From Faecalicatena contorta (GTDB lineage Bacteria; Bacillota; Clostridia; Lachnospirales; Lachnospiraceae), in assembly GCF_021531895.1 (NCBI RefSeq), contig NZ_JAFBIX010000003.1:1-64000 (forward strand): DNA of 64,000 bases, in the 5' to 3' direction. A program made the position numbers and the translations under genes. This document shows positions 9,474 through 18,819 of this stretch, piece after piece (position 1 is the stretch's first letter; each line of letters begins with the position of its first letter). The notes beneath the pieces were generated by a model. It was given only the letters and a program-made list of their open reading frames with translations. It ran no database searches and was not told where the DNA came from.

Positions 9474-9512
9474 AAAAATAAGCGGGCACAACTGAACTAT
9501 TTGCACCCGCCT
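9474..9512 (-). terminator. Intergenic terminator-like hairpin between clpX and lon
   Basis: A stem of GCGGGTGCAA with TTGTGCCCGC (minus sense; arms 9501-9510 and 9482-9491, two positions imperfect) is followed by TTATTTTTAC. It ends only about 35 bases before lon, leaving little room for a separate lon promoter, so it may act as a partial terminator or processing site. Confidence 0.55.
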
Positions 9513-9519
9513 TTTGTTA

Positions 9520-10779
9520 TTATGCACTTTCAAATCTGACGGATGTGTGAACACACTCCGGTTCTCCGATTCCTTTTACGACGTCTTCTGTAATACGGCA
9601 TGACTTCAACGTCTCATCTGATGGAGCCTGATACATGATATCCATCATGATATTCTCCATGATTGCACGCAAACCTCTGGCGCCAGTTTTTCTCTTAAGC
9701 GAAGTTTCAGCAACTGCCTCAAGTGCTTCGTCATCAAAAATCAATTCAACGCCATCTAACTCAAGCATTTTCTGATATTGTTTTACAATTGCATTCTTTG
9801 GTTCTGTCAGAATCCGAATTAAAGCTTCTCTGTCTAACATTTCCAAAGATACCGTAACCGGAACACGCCCTACCAATTCTGGAATCAGACCGTATTTTAC
9901 AAGATCCTGCGGCAACACCTGCTGCAGTAACCGGTCAACATCATTCTCATGCTTTTCTGCAATCTCAACATTAAATCCAATGGATTTCTGATCAATACGT
10001 TTTTCAATAATCTTATCAATTCCTTCGAACGCACCGCCACAAATAAACAGGATGTTGGTAGTATCGATCTGAATCAATTCCTGATGAGGATGTTTTCTTC
10101 CTCCCTGTGGCGGAACATTCGCAACAGTTCCTTCCACAATCTTAAGCAATGCCTGCTGAACACCTTCTCCAGAAACATCTCTTGTGATAGATGGATTTTC
10201 TGATTTACGCGTAATCTTATCAATTTCATCAATGTAAATGATACCATATTCAGCACGCTCAATATCTCCATCGGCAGCCTGGATCAGCTTCAGGAGAATA
10301 TTCTCCACATCTTCCCCTACATATCCGGCTTCCGTCAGAGCAGTCGCATCCGCAATAGCAAATGGAACACCCAAAATCTTCGCAAGAGATTGTGCGAGCA
10401 ATGTCTTACCACATCCGGTAGGACCAAGCATAAGAATATTACTCTTGCTCAATTCCACTCCCAGATCTTTTCCTGCCATGATTCTCTTATAATGATTGTA
10501 CACAGCAACTGATAAGACTTTCTTTGCCTCATCCTGACCAATTACATACTCATCCAGAAATTCCTTGATCTCTTCCGGCTTTAACAGATTAATATCCGCA
10601 AATGGATTCCATCTTCTTCCATTGTCATATTCGAATTCTTCTTCTATAATCTCAGAGCAGACGTCCACACACTCATCACAGATATATGCCCCATTAGGAC
10701 CTGCGATCAATTTTCTTACCTGATTCTGCGTCTTATTACAGAAGGAGCATCTCACCTGATCATCGTTCTTTCCTACCAC
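9520..10779 (-). CDS. clpX: ATP-dependent Clp protease ATP-binding subunit ClpX
   Basis: A 419-residue AAA+ unfoldase that feeds substrates to ClpP. The N-terminal zinc-binding domain has four cysteines (CSFCNK ... CDECVDVC). Walker A is [15 protein letters not shown], Walker [11 protein letters not shown], and the IGF-type ClpP-binding loop appears as KSIGFNVE. Length and ends fit. It starts 33 bases after the clpP stop in the tig-clpP-clpX order common in clostridia. Confidence 0.97.
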   Translation of the reverse strand: MVGKNDDQVRCSFCNKTQNQVRKLIAGPNGAYICDECVDVCSEIIEEEFEYDNGRRWNPFADINLLKPEEIKEFLDEYVIGQDEAKKVLSVAVYNHYKRIMAGKDLGVELSKSNILMLGPTGCGKTLLAQSLAKILGVPFAIADATALTEAGYVGEDVENILLKLIQAADGDIERAEYGIIYIDEIDKITRKSENPSITRDVSGEGVQQALLKIVEGTVANVPPQGGRKHPHQELIQIDTTNILFICGGAFEGIDKIIEKRIDQKSIGFNVEIAEKHENDVDRLLQQVLPQDLVKYGLIPELVGRVPVTVSLEMLDREALIRILTEPKNAIVKQYQKMLELDGVELIFDDEALEAVAETSLKRKTGARGLRAIMENIMMDIMYQAPSDETLKSCRITEDVVKGIGEPECVHTSVRFESA

Positions 10780-10812
10780 ACTCTCACCTCGTCTAAGGAC
10801 AGATGCCTTGCA

Positions 10813-11394
10813 CTAGCGTCTCGTGATTACCTCATCGATCAAGCCATATGCTTTTGCTTCTTCCGCAGACATGAAGTTATCACGCTCTGTATCAGCGCTG
10901 ATCACATCTAACGGCTGTCCTGTATTTTCTGCTAATATCTGATTTAATTTCTGACGAATCTTCAAAATATGTTCTGCCGCAATCTTAATCTCAGTTGCCT
11001 GCCCCTGTGCACCGCCTGATGGCTGGTGAATCATAATCTCTGCATTTGGAAGAGCCAGTCTCTTGCCCTTCGTTCCCCCTGCCAGCAAGAAAGATCCCAT
11101 ACTTGCAGCCATACCGATACAGATAGTCTCTATGTCACATTTGATATACTGCATGGTATCATAGATCGCCATACCGGCTGTCACAGAACCTCCCGGGCTG
11201 TTAATATACAGATGGATATCCTTCTCAGGATCCTCTGCTTCCAGGAATAACAGCTGAGCTACAATCACACTCGCAGATGCATCTGTCACTTCTTCTCCCA
11301 GGAAAATAATTCTATCTTTCAATAATCTTGAATAGATGTCGTAGGAGCGTTCCCCGCGGCTTGTCTGTTCAATGACATAAGGTACTAAACTCAT
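10813..11394 (-). CDS. clpP: ATP-dependent Clp protease proteolytic subunit ClpP
   Basis: A 193-residue serine peptidase that forms the double heptameric chamber of ClpXP. The triad is visible: Ser in [15 protein letters not shown], His in [14 protein letters not shown], and Asp in [13 protein letters not shown]. The N-terminal [20 protein letters not shown] is the usual start, and GGAGGC lies just before the ATG. It lies between trigger factor and clpX. Confidence 0.97.
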   Translation of the reverse strand: MSLVPYVIEQTSRGERSYDIYSRLLKDRIIFLGEEVTDASASVIVAQLLFLEAEDPEKDIHLYINSPGGSVTAGMAIYDTMQYIKCDIETICIGMAASMGSFLLAGGTKGKRLALPNAEIMIHQPSGGAQGQATEIKIAAEHILKIRQKLNQILAENTGQPLDVISADTERDNFMSAEEAKAYGLIDEVITRR

Positions 11395-11422
11395 GTATAT
11401 GCCTCCTCCTGACTACATATTC

Positions 11423-12709
11423 TTATTTTTCAACAGCATTCTCTACCAAGAAGGTAACAGCCTCCTGAACTGCCATATCTTCTTTCATCTGTTTCTTTTC
11501 ATTGTCGCTCATGAACTCTTTGAGCTTATCAACTTCCATCTTATAAGCTTCTGCCATCTTAGCCAGCTCTTCATCTAACTTTTCATCACTGATCTCAATG
11601 TTCTCAGCTTTTGCAATTGCCTCTAATACAAGACGTGTCTCGATACGTTTGATTGCCTGAGGTCTCATCTCTTCTAACATCTTGTCAGCAGTCATTCCTG
11701 TAAACTGGAAGTACTGTTCCATAGTAAGTCCCTGAGACTGGATTCTCTGACCGAAGTCTTCTACCATCTGTAAAGCCTGAGTCTCGATCATAGCCTTTGG
11801 AATCTCATACTCTGCATTCTTAACAGCCTGTTCAACAACCTGATCTTCCTGCTTTGTCTTGCCTTCAGAAGCTTTCTGTTCTTTAATCTTTGCCTTAATA
11901 TCAGCTTTGTATTCTTCTAATGTGTCAAATTCTGAAACTTCTGCTGCGAATTCATCATCAATCTCCGGAAGTTCTTTTGCCTTGATCTCATGGATTGTAC
12001 ATTTGAATACAGCTGCTTTTCCTTTCAGATCTTCTGCATGATAATCTTCTGGGAATGTTACATTGACTTCTACTTCTTTTTCAGCTTCAGCGCCAACCAA
12101 TTGCTCTTCGAAGCCCGGGATAAATGATCCGGAACCAATTGTCAGCGGATAGTTCTCTCCTTTACCGCCTTCGAAAGCAACGCCATCAACAAATCCTTCA
12201 AAATCAAGGATTACTTCATCTCCATCCTGTACCGGACGGTCCTCTACTGTAATTGTTCTTGCGTTCTTCTCAGCTTCTTCCTGAACCTTTGCATCTACTT
12301 CCTTCTGTGTGACACGTGTAGAGATCTTATCTACTTCAAGTCCTTTGTACTCACCAAGAGTAACCTCTGGCTTTGTTGCAACTTCTGCTGTAAAGATAAA
12401 TGGCTTTCCTTTTTCGATCTGAACAACATCGATCTCTGGTCTGGATACGATCTCAAGTTCACATTCATCATATGCATCTGCGTATGCCTTTGGAATCAGA
12501 GCATTTGCTGCATCATCGTAAAAGATCTCTGCGCCGTACATTTTTTCAATCATCTGACGTGGTACTTTTCCTTTACGGAATCCTGGAAGAGAGATTTTGT
12601 TTTTCTGCTTCATATAGGCACTCTGAAGCGCTTTCTCTAAATCATCGGCAGAAACTTCAATGGTAAGTTTTGCCATGTTTTTTTCTAATTTTTCTACCTG
12701 TAAACTCAT
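11423..12709 (-). CDS. tig: Trigger factor (ribosome-associated chaperone, PPIase)
   Basis: A 428-residue chaperone that binds the ribosome exit tunnel and helps nascent chains fold. The ribosome-binding signature is present in GFRKGKVPRQMIEKMYG (about residues 44-60). The central FKBP-type domain (about 150-245) has DGDEVILDFEGFVDG and the C-terminal part is helical, ending KKQMKEDMAVQEAVTFLVEN. Length is normal. AGGAGGAAATAGTAA precedes the ATG. It is the first gene of the tig-clpP-clpX-lon series. Confidence 0.97.
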   Translation of the reverse strand: MSLQVEKLEKNMAKLTIEVSADDLEKALQSAYMKQKNKISLPGFRKGKVPRQMIEKMYGAEIFYDDAANALIPKAYADAYDECELEIVSRPEIDVVQIEKGKPFIFTAEVATKPEVTLGEYKGLEVDKISTRVTQKEVDAKVQEEAEKNARTITVEDRPVQDGDEVILDFEGFVDGVAFEGGKGENYPLTIGSGSFIPGFEEQLVGAEAEKEVEVNVTFPEDYHAEDLKGKAAVFKCTIHEIKAKELPEIDDEFAAEVSEFDTLEEYKADIKAKIKEQKASEGKTKQEDQVVEQAVKNAEYEIPKAMIETQALQMVEDFGQRIQSQGLTMEQYFQFTGMTADKMLEEMRPQAIKRIETRLVLEAIAKAENIEISDEKLDEELAKMAEAYKMEVDKLKEFMSDNEKKQMKEDMAVQEAVTFLVENAVEK

Positions 12710-12804
12710 TTACTATTTCCTCCTGTTTCTATACTCTTTCGGGTTGCCTATCTTTCGGTAGTCGGGAAGATGGGCAGACTATACTACATTACATTCACCA
12801 AAGA

Positions 12805-12833
12805 AGTATAACACAAAGCTTCTGAAATATCTA
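12805..12833 (-). promoter_or_regulatory. Predicted promoter of the tig-clpPX-lon series
   Basis: On the minus strand TAGATA (12828-12833) and TATACT (12805-12810) are separated by 17 bases, giving a plausible sigma-A promoter whose -35 overlaps the stop of the lipoprotein gene. The leader between here and tig contains the word CCGAAAG twice and a small CTACCGAAAGATAG hairpin that I could not match to a known riboswitch. Confidence 0.5.
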
Positions 12834-13520
12834 GCCTTGAATTTCATCTAACCGAAGTATTTTTCGGATTAATTGGTCCATATCATCCTCATCAATGTAA
12901 TATTCCTTGTCTTTATCCTGTTTTACATGAAGAACTACACTTTTCTTTTCCCCATATTGGCTGTCCATATAAGCGACTTCCAAAAGTTCATAGGCATGAT
13001 TCACGATATCATTTAATATCTGTTGAGTAGTCTCTTCCTCCGATGCGCCTTCATACTCTCCATTTTTTATCTTCTGAGCGACTTTTAACGAATCTTCCGT
13101 CAAAAGCTGCTGAAAATCTACGAATACATCAGACGGATGAATCTCAACCGTTACTTCATATTCTCCTTTACCTGTCTTCTTGGCTTCTTTCACGTTATAA
13201 CGCATAGTCGTGAATATCTTAGATACCAGTTCTGCAAACTGCGATGTCTTCGTGTCGCTCATCTCAATCTCATTCGTAATGTTACTGGAAACAAACTGAT
13301 CAATCGAATCACGGTACATCTGCATCAAGGATTCTTCCGTTGCATCTTTTGAATACTTCTTCGCCTGTGTAATGTCTCCCTGAAAGGTCAGATCAAGAAC
13401 TGCCTGTACATATCCGGCTGCATCAAACTTTTTTCCACATCCTGTCGCTGTTAACATTAACACCGCGATCAACACGCACAGTTTTCCCCACTTTTTTCGC
13501 TTATTCATCACCATTTTCAT
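12831..13520 (-). CDS. Putative lipoprotein of unknown function
   Basis: A 229-residue secreted lipoprotein. The N-terminus has basic residues, a hydrophobic core LCVLIAVLMLTA and a lipobox-like TATGCGKK, so the mature protein should be anchored at the outer face of the membrane by Cys28. The mature part has the FDAAGYVQAVLDLTFQGD start seen in a family of clostridial lipoproteins (DUF5105-like, from memory) and is rich in charged helices. A second Met at residue 5 could be the start; no clear Shine-Dalgarno is seen. It starts 11 bases after the DJ-1 gene. Confidence 0.7.
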   Translation of the reverse strand: MKMVMNKRKKWGKLCVLIAVLMLTATGCGKKFDAAGYVQAVLDLTFQGDITQAKKYSKDATEESLMQMYRDSIDQFVSSNITNEIEMSDTKTSQFAELVSKIFTTMRYNVKEAKKTGKGEYEVTVEIHPSDVFVDFQQLLTEDSLKVAQKIKNGEYEGASEEETTQQILNDIVNHAYELLEVAYMDSQYGEKKSVVLHVKQDKDKEYYIDEDDMDQLIRKILRLDEIQG

Positions 13521-13531
13521 AGCCGCTTTTC

Positions 13532-14080
13532 TTAATAATATACGATTGCATCCGCAATCTCTGCCGCCTTCTCTGTTCCTGACAGGACTTCAATTAATTT
13601 CAGTGCAAAGTCTATCGCCGTTCCAACTCCCCGACTGGTAATGATATTGCCATCCACTGTTACATTCGCTCCAGTCATAACCGCACCCTGAATCTCCTTT
13701 TCCACAGATGGATAACAGCTGACACGCTTTCCTTTCAGTAATCCCAGATTGCCAAGTACCGTTGGTGCTGCACAGATTGCTCCAACATATTTTCCCTCGT
13801 TATAAAAATCTTTTACAACTCTACGGACACCTTCATGCTCATTCAAATTCGTGGTCCCCGGCATTCCTCCCGGCAGAACAATCATATCAGATTCCACAAA
13901 ATTAACCTCTTCAAACAGATCCTCTGTCTGGACATTGATTCCATGTGCTCCATGAACCGTATATTCTTCTGTAGTGGAAACAGTATCCACATAAATTTTT
14001 GCTCTTCTAAGTAAATCAACCACTGTCAGTGCTTCAACTTCTTCAAATCCATCAGCTAAAATTACACTTACTTTTTTCAT
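13532..14080 (-). CDS. DJ-1/PfpI family protein
   Basis: A 182-residue class I glutamine amidotransferase-like protein of the DJ-1/ThiJ/YajL group. The nucleophile Cys is in GAICAAPTVLGNLGLL and its conserved Glu partner in ILADGFEEVEALTVVD; GGMPGTTNL is also typical. Family activities include glyoxalase or deglycase-type handling of reactive aldehydes and redox sensing; which applies is not shown. The frame is open upstream to 14101, but the AAGGAGG site lies inside that extension, 9 bases before the ATG at 14080, so that ATG is the start. Confidence 0.9.
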   Translation of the reverse strand: MKKVSVILADGFEEVEALTVVDLLRRAKIYVDTVSTTEEYTVHGAHGINVQTEDLFEEVNFVESDMIVLPGGMPGTTNLNEHEGVRRVVKDFYNEGKYVGAICAAPTVLGNLGLLKGKRVSCYPSVEKEIQGAVMTGANVTVDGNIITSRGVGTAIDFALKLIEVLSGTEKAAEIADAIVYY

Positions 14081-14189
14081 CACTATCATCCTCCTTAACA
14101 TTTGATTCTAACACCGTTTACTTTTGGTGTAAACTATATTATGATACCTATAATACTTTTTTTGATTTATAGACAGGAGGTCCGAAACA

Positions 14190-14633
14190 TTGGAAATAGA
14201 ACGTAAATATCTCGTACAGCAACTGCCTGAATCTCTGAGCGGCTATCCATGCCGAATTATTGAACAAGGCTATCTCAATACCGATCCCGTTGTACGCATC
14301 CGACGTGACAATGAAAAATATGAGCTTACTTATAAATCCAAGGGATTTATGACACGAATGGAATACAATCTTCCATTGACACAGGAAGCTTATGAACATC
14401 TTCTCACTAAGATTGATGGGCGTCTGATTCAAAAGAAACGTTATATGATTCCCTTGAACAATGATCTTACTGCAGAACTGGATATTTTTGAAGGCGATCT
14501 CGCGCCTCTTATTCTTGTCGAAGTAGAATTTCCCTCGGAAGAAGCCGCACTTGCCTTTGTCCCACCATCCTGGTTCGGGGATGATGTTACTTTTTCTGGT
14601 AAATATCACAACAGTACTCTCAGCAAATTGTAA
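14190..14633 (+). CDS. CYTH domain protein (triphosphate tunnel metalloenzyme)
   Basis: A 147-residue CYTH/triphosphate tunnel protein. The signature EIERKYLV (ExExK) opens the protein, and alternating charged strands follow: VVRIRRDNEKYELTYKSKG, then QKKRYMIPL and LTAELDIFEGDLAPLILVEV with the acidic metal-binding residues. Family members hydrolyse inorganic triphosphate or thiamine triphosphate or make cAMP; the small bacterial form is most often a triphosphatase. The start is TTG, set by AGGAGG 9 bases upstream and by the signature. Confidence 0.85.
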   Translation: MEIERKYLVQQLPESLSGYPCRIIEQGYLNTDPVVRIRRDNEKYELTYKSKGFMTRMEYNLPLTQEAYEHLLTKIDGRLIQKKRYMIPLNNDLTAELDIFEGDLAPLILVEVEFPSEEAALAFVPPSWFGDDVTFSGKYHNSTLSKL

Positions 14634-14660
14634 AGCAACATTTTGTTGCTTTATTGTATT
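14632..14660 (+). terminator. Terminator-like hairpin after the CYTH gene
   Basis: AAAGCAACA and TGTTGCTTT (14632-14640 and 14644-14652) form a 9-bp stem with a 3-base loop overlapping the stop codon. The following ATTGTATTTT is a broken U tract, so strength is uncertain. Confidence 0.5.
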
Positions 14661-14743
14661 TTGAAACGATTCGATGCATAGATATCTATTTATTGGCCAA
14701 ATTGCTATACTAACAAGAGAAATGCCTTGTAGGAGTTGACATT

Positions 14744-15148
14744 ATGCCTAATATACAGTTAGCCAATAACTTAAAATATCTACGAAAAAAGCACAATCTG
14801 ACTCAGACTACTCTGAGTCAGATTCTGAATATATCCAGACAGGCGTACTCAAACTATGAGACCAGTAAGCGCACACCTGACTTGGATTCTCTTCTGCAGC
14901 TTACGACTTTCTATCAGGTTAACCTGAACGATCTCGTTCTCGGCAACCTTCAAGACACGACGATCTATTCTGACAAAGTATCAGAAACTGTAGTTCCTTA
15001 TACTTTTGTCAAAGACAAAAAAACCGGCAATACCATCTATCTCACAGATGAAGAACTGGATCTTATCACCCAGTTCCGCACACTTTCTAAAGAGAATAAA
15101 CAGATCATTACCGGTTTTCTTCACTCTAATTCCAAAAATTCTGTTTAA
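14744..15148 (+). CDS. XRE-family transcriptional regulator
   Basis: A 134-residue regulator with an N-terminal Cro/C1-type helix-turn-helix: LANNLKYLRKKHNLTQTTLS, then LNISRQAYSNYETSKRTPD, covering residues about 4-60. The C-terminal part has no recognisable domain and includes ITGFLHSNSKN at the end. GTAGGAG lies 8 bases before the ATG. Its last four bases overlap the end of the convergent lysC gene. Target genes are not evident. Confidence 0.85.
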   Translation: MPNIQLANNLKYLRKKHNLTQTTLSQILNISRQAYSNYETSKRTPDLDSLLQLTTFYQVNLNDLVLGNLQDTTIYSDKVSETVVPYTFVKDKKTGNTIYLTDEELDLITQFRTLSKENKQIITGFLHSNSKNSV

Positions 15149-16353
15149 TCAGACAGTGCAAATCCATCATGTACTGCATTCATTGCTTTATCAATATCTT
15201 TCTTTGGAACCAGCACTGTAATGCGAATTTCAGAGGTAGATATCATATTAATATTTACTCTGGAATTATAGAGAGATTCGAACATCTTTGCCGCAACTCC
15301 TGGATTACTCATCATTCCAGCTCCTACGACTGACAATTTTGCGACATCTTCATTCCATGTGATGTCCTGAATTGTAAGTCTTTCTTTATTCTCTCCTAAC
15401 ACCTTAATTGCTTCTTCCAAGTCGTCGGATGCTACCGTAAAGGAGATATCCTTGGTACCTTCTCTTCCGACAGACTGAAGGATGATATCTACATTAATGT
15501 TATTTCCTGCAAGCGTGTCAAAGATAGCAAATGCGATTCCCGGCTTATCCTGTACTCCAATCACAGAGATTCTGGCTGTATTCTTATCGGCTGCCACACC
15601 TGTTACTAACAATTTTTCCATACCTTTTCCCTCCTTGACCACGGTTCCTTCCGAGCGATTCAAACTAGATCGTACTACTAACTCAACATTGTATTTTTTC
15701 GCCATTTCTACCGAACGGTTGTGAAGTACCTTTGCACCGAGACTTGCCAGTTCCAACATCTCATCATATGTAATCTCGTCAATCTTTCTGGCATTCTTCA
15801 CCACCCTTGGATCAGCAGTATAGACACCATCCACATCCGTATATATCTCGCATTTATCCGCATGAAGAGCTGCCGCCAACGCCACTGCTGTTGTGTCTGA
15901 CCCACCTCTTCCCAAGGTTGTAATATCATCATATTTATTCACACCCTGAAAACCAGTGACAATAACAATCTTTCTGGAATCAAGTTCATGAAGAATCCGC
16001 TCGGTCTCTACACGTTTAAAACGTGCATTGCCATAACGAGAAGTAGAATGCATTCTTACTTGAAAAGCATTCAATGAAACTGCTGGTACATCCAGTGACT
16101 GCATTGCCATAGCCATCAATGATACCGACACCTGCTCACCTGTCGTAAGGAGCATATCCAGTTCTCTTTTCTTCGCCTTTGGATTAATCGTATTTGCCAA
16201 TTCCAGCAATTCATCTGTTGTATCCCCCATAGCAGAAAGTACAACCACTATATCGTTTCCATCTTTATAATCTTCAATGCAACGTTTTGCAACATTGAAG
16301 ATACGTTCCTTGTTGGCCACAGAACTGCCGCCAAATTTCTTTACAATTAGCAT
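15145..16353 (-). CDS. lysC: Aspartate kinase
   Basis: A 402-residue aspartokinase, catalysing the first step of the aspartate pathway to lysine, threonine and methionine. The kinase domain opens with IVKKFGGSSVANKERI and includes TTGEQVSVSL and the GRGGSDTTAVALAAAL stretch. Two ACT domains in the C-terminal third (about 265-402) imply feedback control by an end-product amino acid. AGGAGG lies 5 bases before the ATG, and the gene overlaps the upstream homoserine kinase-like gene by 7 bases. It is last in the secA-prfB-hom-thrB-like-lysC series. Confidence 0.95.
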   Translation of the reverse strand: MLIVKKFGGSSVANKERIFNVAKRCIEDYKDGNDIVVVLSAMGDTTDELLELANTINPKAKKRELDMLLTTGEQVSVSLMAMAMQSLDVPAVSLNAFQVRMHSTSRYGNARFKRVETERILHELDSRKIVIVTGFQGVNKYDDITTLGRGGSDTTAVALAAALHADKCEIYTDVDGVYTADPRVVKNARKIDEITYDEMLELASLGAKVLHNRSVEMAKKYNVELVVRSSLNRSEGTVVKEGKGMEKLLVTGVAADKNTARISVIGVQDKPGIAFAIFDTLAGNNINVDIILQSVGREGTKDISFTVASDDLEEAIKVLGENKERLTIQDITWNEDVAKLSVVGAGMMSNPGVAAKMFESLYNSRVNINMISTSEIRITVLVPKKDIDKAMNAVHDGFALSD

Positions 16354-17558
16354 AATTCCTCCTGTAACAAGTGTCCAATTAACTGGTAGCCGTCTTCCCA
16401 GTTTCTCCCCGTTGAAACTGCAGTCTTCTCATTATATGTCGGAAGTCCTGCCTGTGAACTGGTACTATCATACAATAGATATGGGATTGGCTCTCCCGTA
16501 TGTGTACGAACTTCAATTGGGGTTGGATGATCCGGCAAAAGCAGAATTCTAAAATCTTCCTGTGCCTGTTTTAATCCATCCACCACAATATTCAATACCT
16601 TTTTATCGACATTCTCAATTGCTGTTATTTTATCCGGAATACTTCCCTGATGTCCCATCTCATCTGGAGCTTCTACATGAATATAAGCGAAATCATACCC
16701 ATCTTTTGTCAATGCTTTCACAGCTGCCTGTGCCTTTCCTTCATAATTAGTATGAAGTCCGCCATTGGCACCTTCTACAATGATACGGTCCATGCCGGCT
16801 CCTACCGCAATCCCTTTCAGAAGATCGACAGCAGAGATCATAACACCTTTCTTGCCTGTGCGCTCCTCAAATGACGTCAATGCCGGTTTCTTTCCAGCGC
16901 CCCAGAACCATGCAGAATTGGCCGGATGCAATCCATTCTTTCTGCGCTCTATGTTCAACGGATGATTTTCCAGAATATCATAGCTTTTCTTCATCATATC
17001 CCGAAGGACTTCATCTTCCGGCAGATAGTCTCCAATTCGTTTCGTCAGAATATCATGAGGAGGTGTAAGTTCAACCACTTTACCATTCTTCCAGATCAGA
17101 AGATGACGGTAACTGGTTCCTACATAGAATTCATATCCTTCCTTTTTCAGACCTTCTTTCAGTGCTTCAACAAGAATCGCTGCATCTTCTGTACTGATCT
17201 CATCCGAACTGTGATCGATAATCGTACGGTCCTCATAAGCGCAATCCTCTTCTGACAGAGTCACTATATTGCAGCGGAATGATACATCTGTATCTTCCAT
17301 GTCCACGCCAATACTAAGTGCTTCCAACGGAGAACGCCCCGTATAATAAATCTTCGGATCATATCCCATAACTGCCAGATTAGCGGTATCACTTCCCGGT
17401 GCCATTCCTTCCGGAACCATAGATGCCATCCCTAGTTCAGAAACTGGTGACAAGGCATCCATTGTCGGTGTATTGGCAGCCTCTAATGTCGTCCTGCCAT
17501 CCAACTCCTCCAATGGTCTCCCGGCCATCCCATCACTAAGTACTACCACGTATTTCAT
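16347..17558 (-). CDS. ApgM-type phosphoglycerate mutase-like protein, probable homoserine kinase
   Basis: A 403-residue alkaline phosphatase-superfamily protein related to cofactor-independent phosphoglycerate mutase of the archaeal type. The start MKYVVVLSDGMAGRPLEEL carries the metal-binding Asp, GSDTANLAVMGYDP the nucleophile Ser and metal site, and HVEAPDEMGHQG plus LLPDHPTP the second metal site. Members lying beside hom and lysC have been proposed to act as the homoserine kinase of organisms without ThrB. Its position exactly between hom and lysC, with no ThrB in the window, supports that. GGGAGAGAG precedes the ATG at 17558; the frame extends 11 codons further upstream into the hom stop region. 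Confidence 0.8.
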   Translation of the reverse strand: MKYVVVLSDGMAGRPLEELDGRTTLEAANTPTMDALSPVSELGMASMVPEGMAPGSDTANLAVMGYDPKIYYTGRSPLEALSIGVDMEDTDVSFRCNIVTLSEEDCAYEDRTIIDHSSDEISTEDAAILVEALKEGLKKEGYEFYVGTSYRHLLIWKNGKVVELTPPHDILTKRIGDYLPEDEVLRDMMKKSYDILENHPLNIERRKNGLHPANSAWFWGAGKKPALTSFEERTGKKGVMISAVDLLKGIAVGAGMDRIIVEGANGGLHTNYEGKAQAAVKALTKDGYDFAYIHVEAPDEMGHQGSIPDKITAIENVDKKVLNIVVDGLKQAQEDFRILLLPDHPTPIEVRTHTGEPIPYLLYDSTSSQAGLPTYNEKTAVSTGRNWEDGYQLIGHLLQEELC

Positions 17559-17580
17559 AATTATCTCTCTCCCATTCCTT

Positions 17581-18804
17581 CTAGTCTTCAATACGTATCA
17601 TATGTAATATCTGATCTTTGTAGATATTTGCTCTGGTGTCGTAATCTCCTTCCATCATCACCGGCGTCGTGAAGCCAAATTCGCCTTCCAGCCCTTCTGC
17701 TTTAACGATCTCCACATCACCAAACGAATCCTGAAGCTTGGGCAACATCTCATCAGCATTTCCTTTCATACGGATAAAGAAACGACGTTTTGCATCAGCC
17801 TTATCTTCCAAATGCAGTTTTTCCTGCTTCCACATCGTCATGATGTTGCGATTCAGATGCTTTGCTGCATCCACAACGTCTGCCACTACCGCACTTGCTG
17901 TCGGAAGCTTTCCTGCGCCACTTCCATAGAACATTGCATCACCAAGGACGTTGCCATGCACAAAGATTGAATTAAAGACTCCATTTACATTGTAAAGTGG
18001 GTGCTCTGGATATAACATGCAAGGTGCAACAATCGCATGAAGACGGTTTCCAGCATAGCGCTTGCTGGATGCAAGCAGTTTGATGGTTGTTCCCATCGCT
18101 TTTGCATATTTCATATCTTCCACAGTAATTTCTGTAATTCCCTCACAATAGATATCTTCAAAATCCACCTGCTGTCCAGAGATCAAAGAAGATAAGATTG
18201 CAATCTTACGACACGCATCATATCCTTCCACATCAGCCTCAGGATTGCGTTCTGCATATCCATTTGCCTGTGCTTCTTTTAACACTGTATCGTAATCAGC
18301 CCCCTCATAGAACATCTTCGTCAACATATAATTTGTTGTTCCATTCAGAATTCCAGTAATCTCTTCAATCTCATCAGCTGTCAGAGACGAATTCAATGGA
18401 CGGATGATTGGAATTCCACCTCCGACACTTGCCTCAAACAAGAAATTAATGTTATGTTCTTTCGCAATTGACAACAGCTCCGCACCATGCTTCGCTACCA
18501 GTGCTTTATTGGAAGTCGCCACACTCTTTCCTGCCTGCAGACATCTTTTCACAAAAGTATAGGCTGGTTCAATTCCTCCCATAACTTCTACAACAATCTT
18601 AATCTCATCATCATTCACGATAGTCTCAAAATCATGAATAATCTTATCCTGAACAGGATCTCCCGGGAAATCTCTCAAGTCAAGTACATATTTAATATTT
18701 AATTCATCACCTATTCTCTGGTTGATACGTGCTCCATTGGTATTGACAACCTCTACCACTCCTGAACCAACCGTTCCATAACCCATAACCGCTATATTTA
18801 CCAT
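17581..18804 (-). CDS. hom: Homoserine dehydrogenase
   Basis: A 407-residue NAD(P)-dependent enzyme that reduces aspartate semialdehyde to homoserine. The Rossmann motif is VMGYGTVGSGVVEVV at the N-terminus, followed by ATSNKALVAKHGAEL and the substrate-binding GGGIPIIRPLNSSLTADEI, and GILNGTTNYMLTKM. A short ACT-like region closes the protein (FFIRMKGNADEM...). The start is the ATG at 18804, with GGGAGG 5 bases upstream. It begins 15 bases after prfB and leads into the homoserine kinase-like gene. Confidence 0.95.
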   Translation of the reverse strand: MVNIAVMGYGTVGSGVVEVVNTNGARINQRIGDELNIKYVLDLRDFPGDPVQDKIIHDFETIVNDDEIKIVVEVMGGIEPAYTFVKRCLQAGKSVATSNKALVAKHGAELLSIAKEHNINFLFEASVGGGIPIIRPLNSSLTADEIEEITGILNGTTNYMLTKMFYEGADYDTVLKEAQANGYAERNPEADVEGYDACRKIAILSSLISGQQVDFEDIYCEGITEITVEDMKYAKAMGTTIKLLASSKRYAGNRLHAIVAPCMLYPEHPLYNVNGVFNSIFVHGNVLGDAMFYGSGAGKLPTASAVVADVVDAAKHLNRNIMTMWKQEKLHLEDKADAKRRFFIRMKGNADEMLPKLQDSFGDVEIVKAEGLEGEFGFTTPVMMEGDYDTRANIYKDQILHMIRIED

Positions 18805-18819
18805 ATGTTCCTCCCTCAA

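Noticed and set aside
14148-14609. 153-residue minus ORF opposite the CYTH gene
   Set aside because: The plus frame has the complete CYTH signature and a ribosome site; the minus frame has none.
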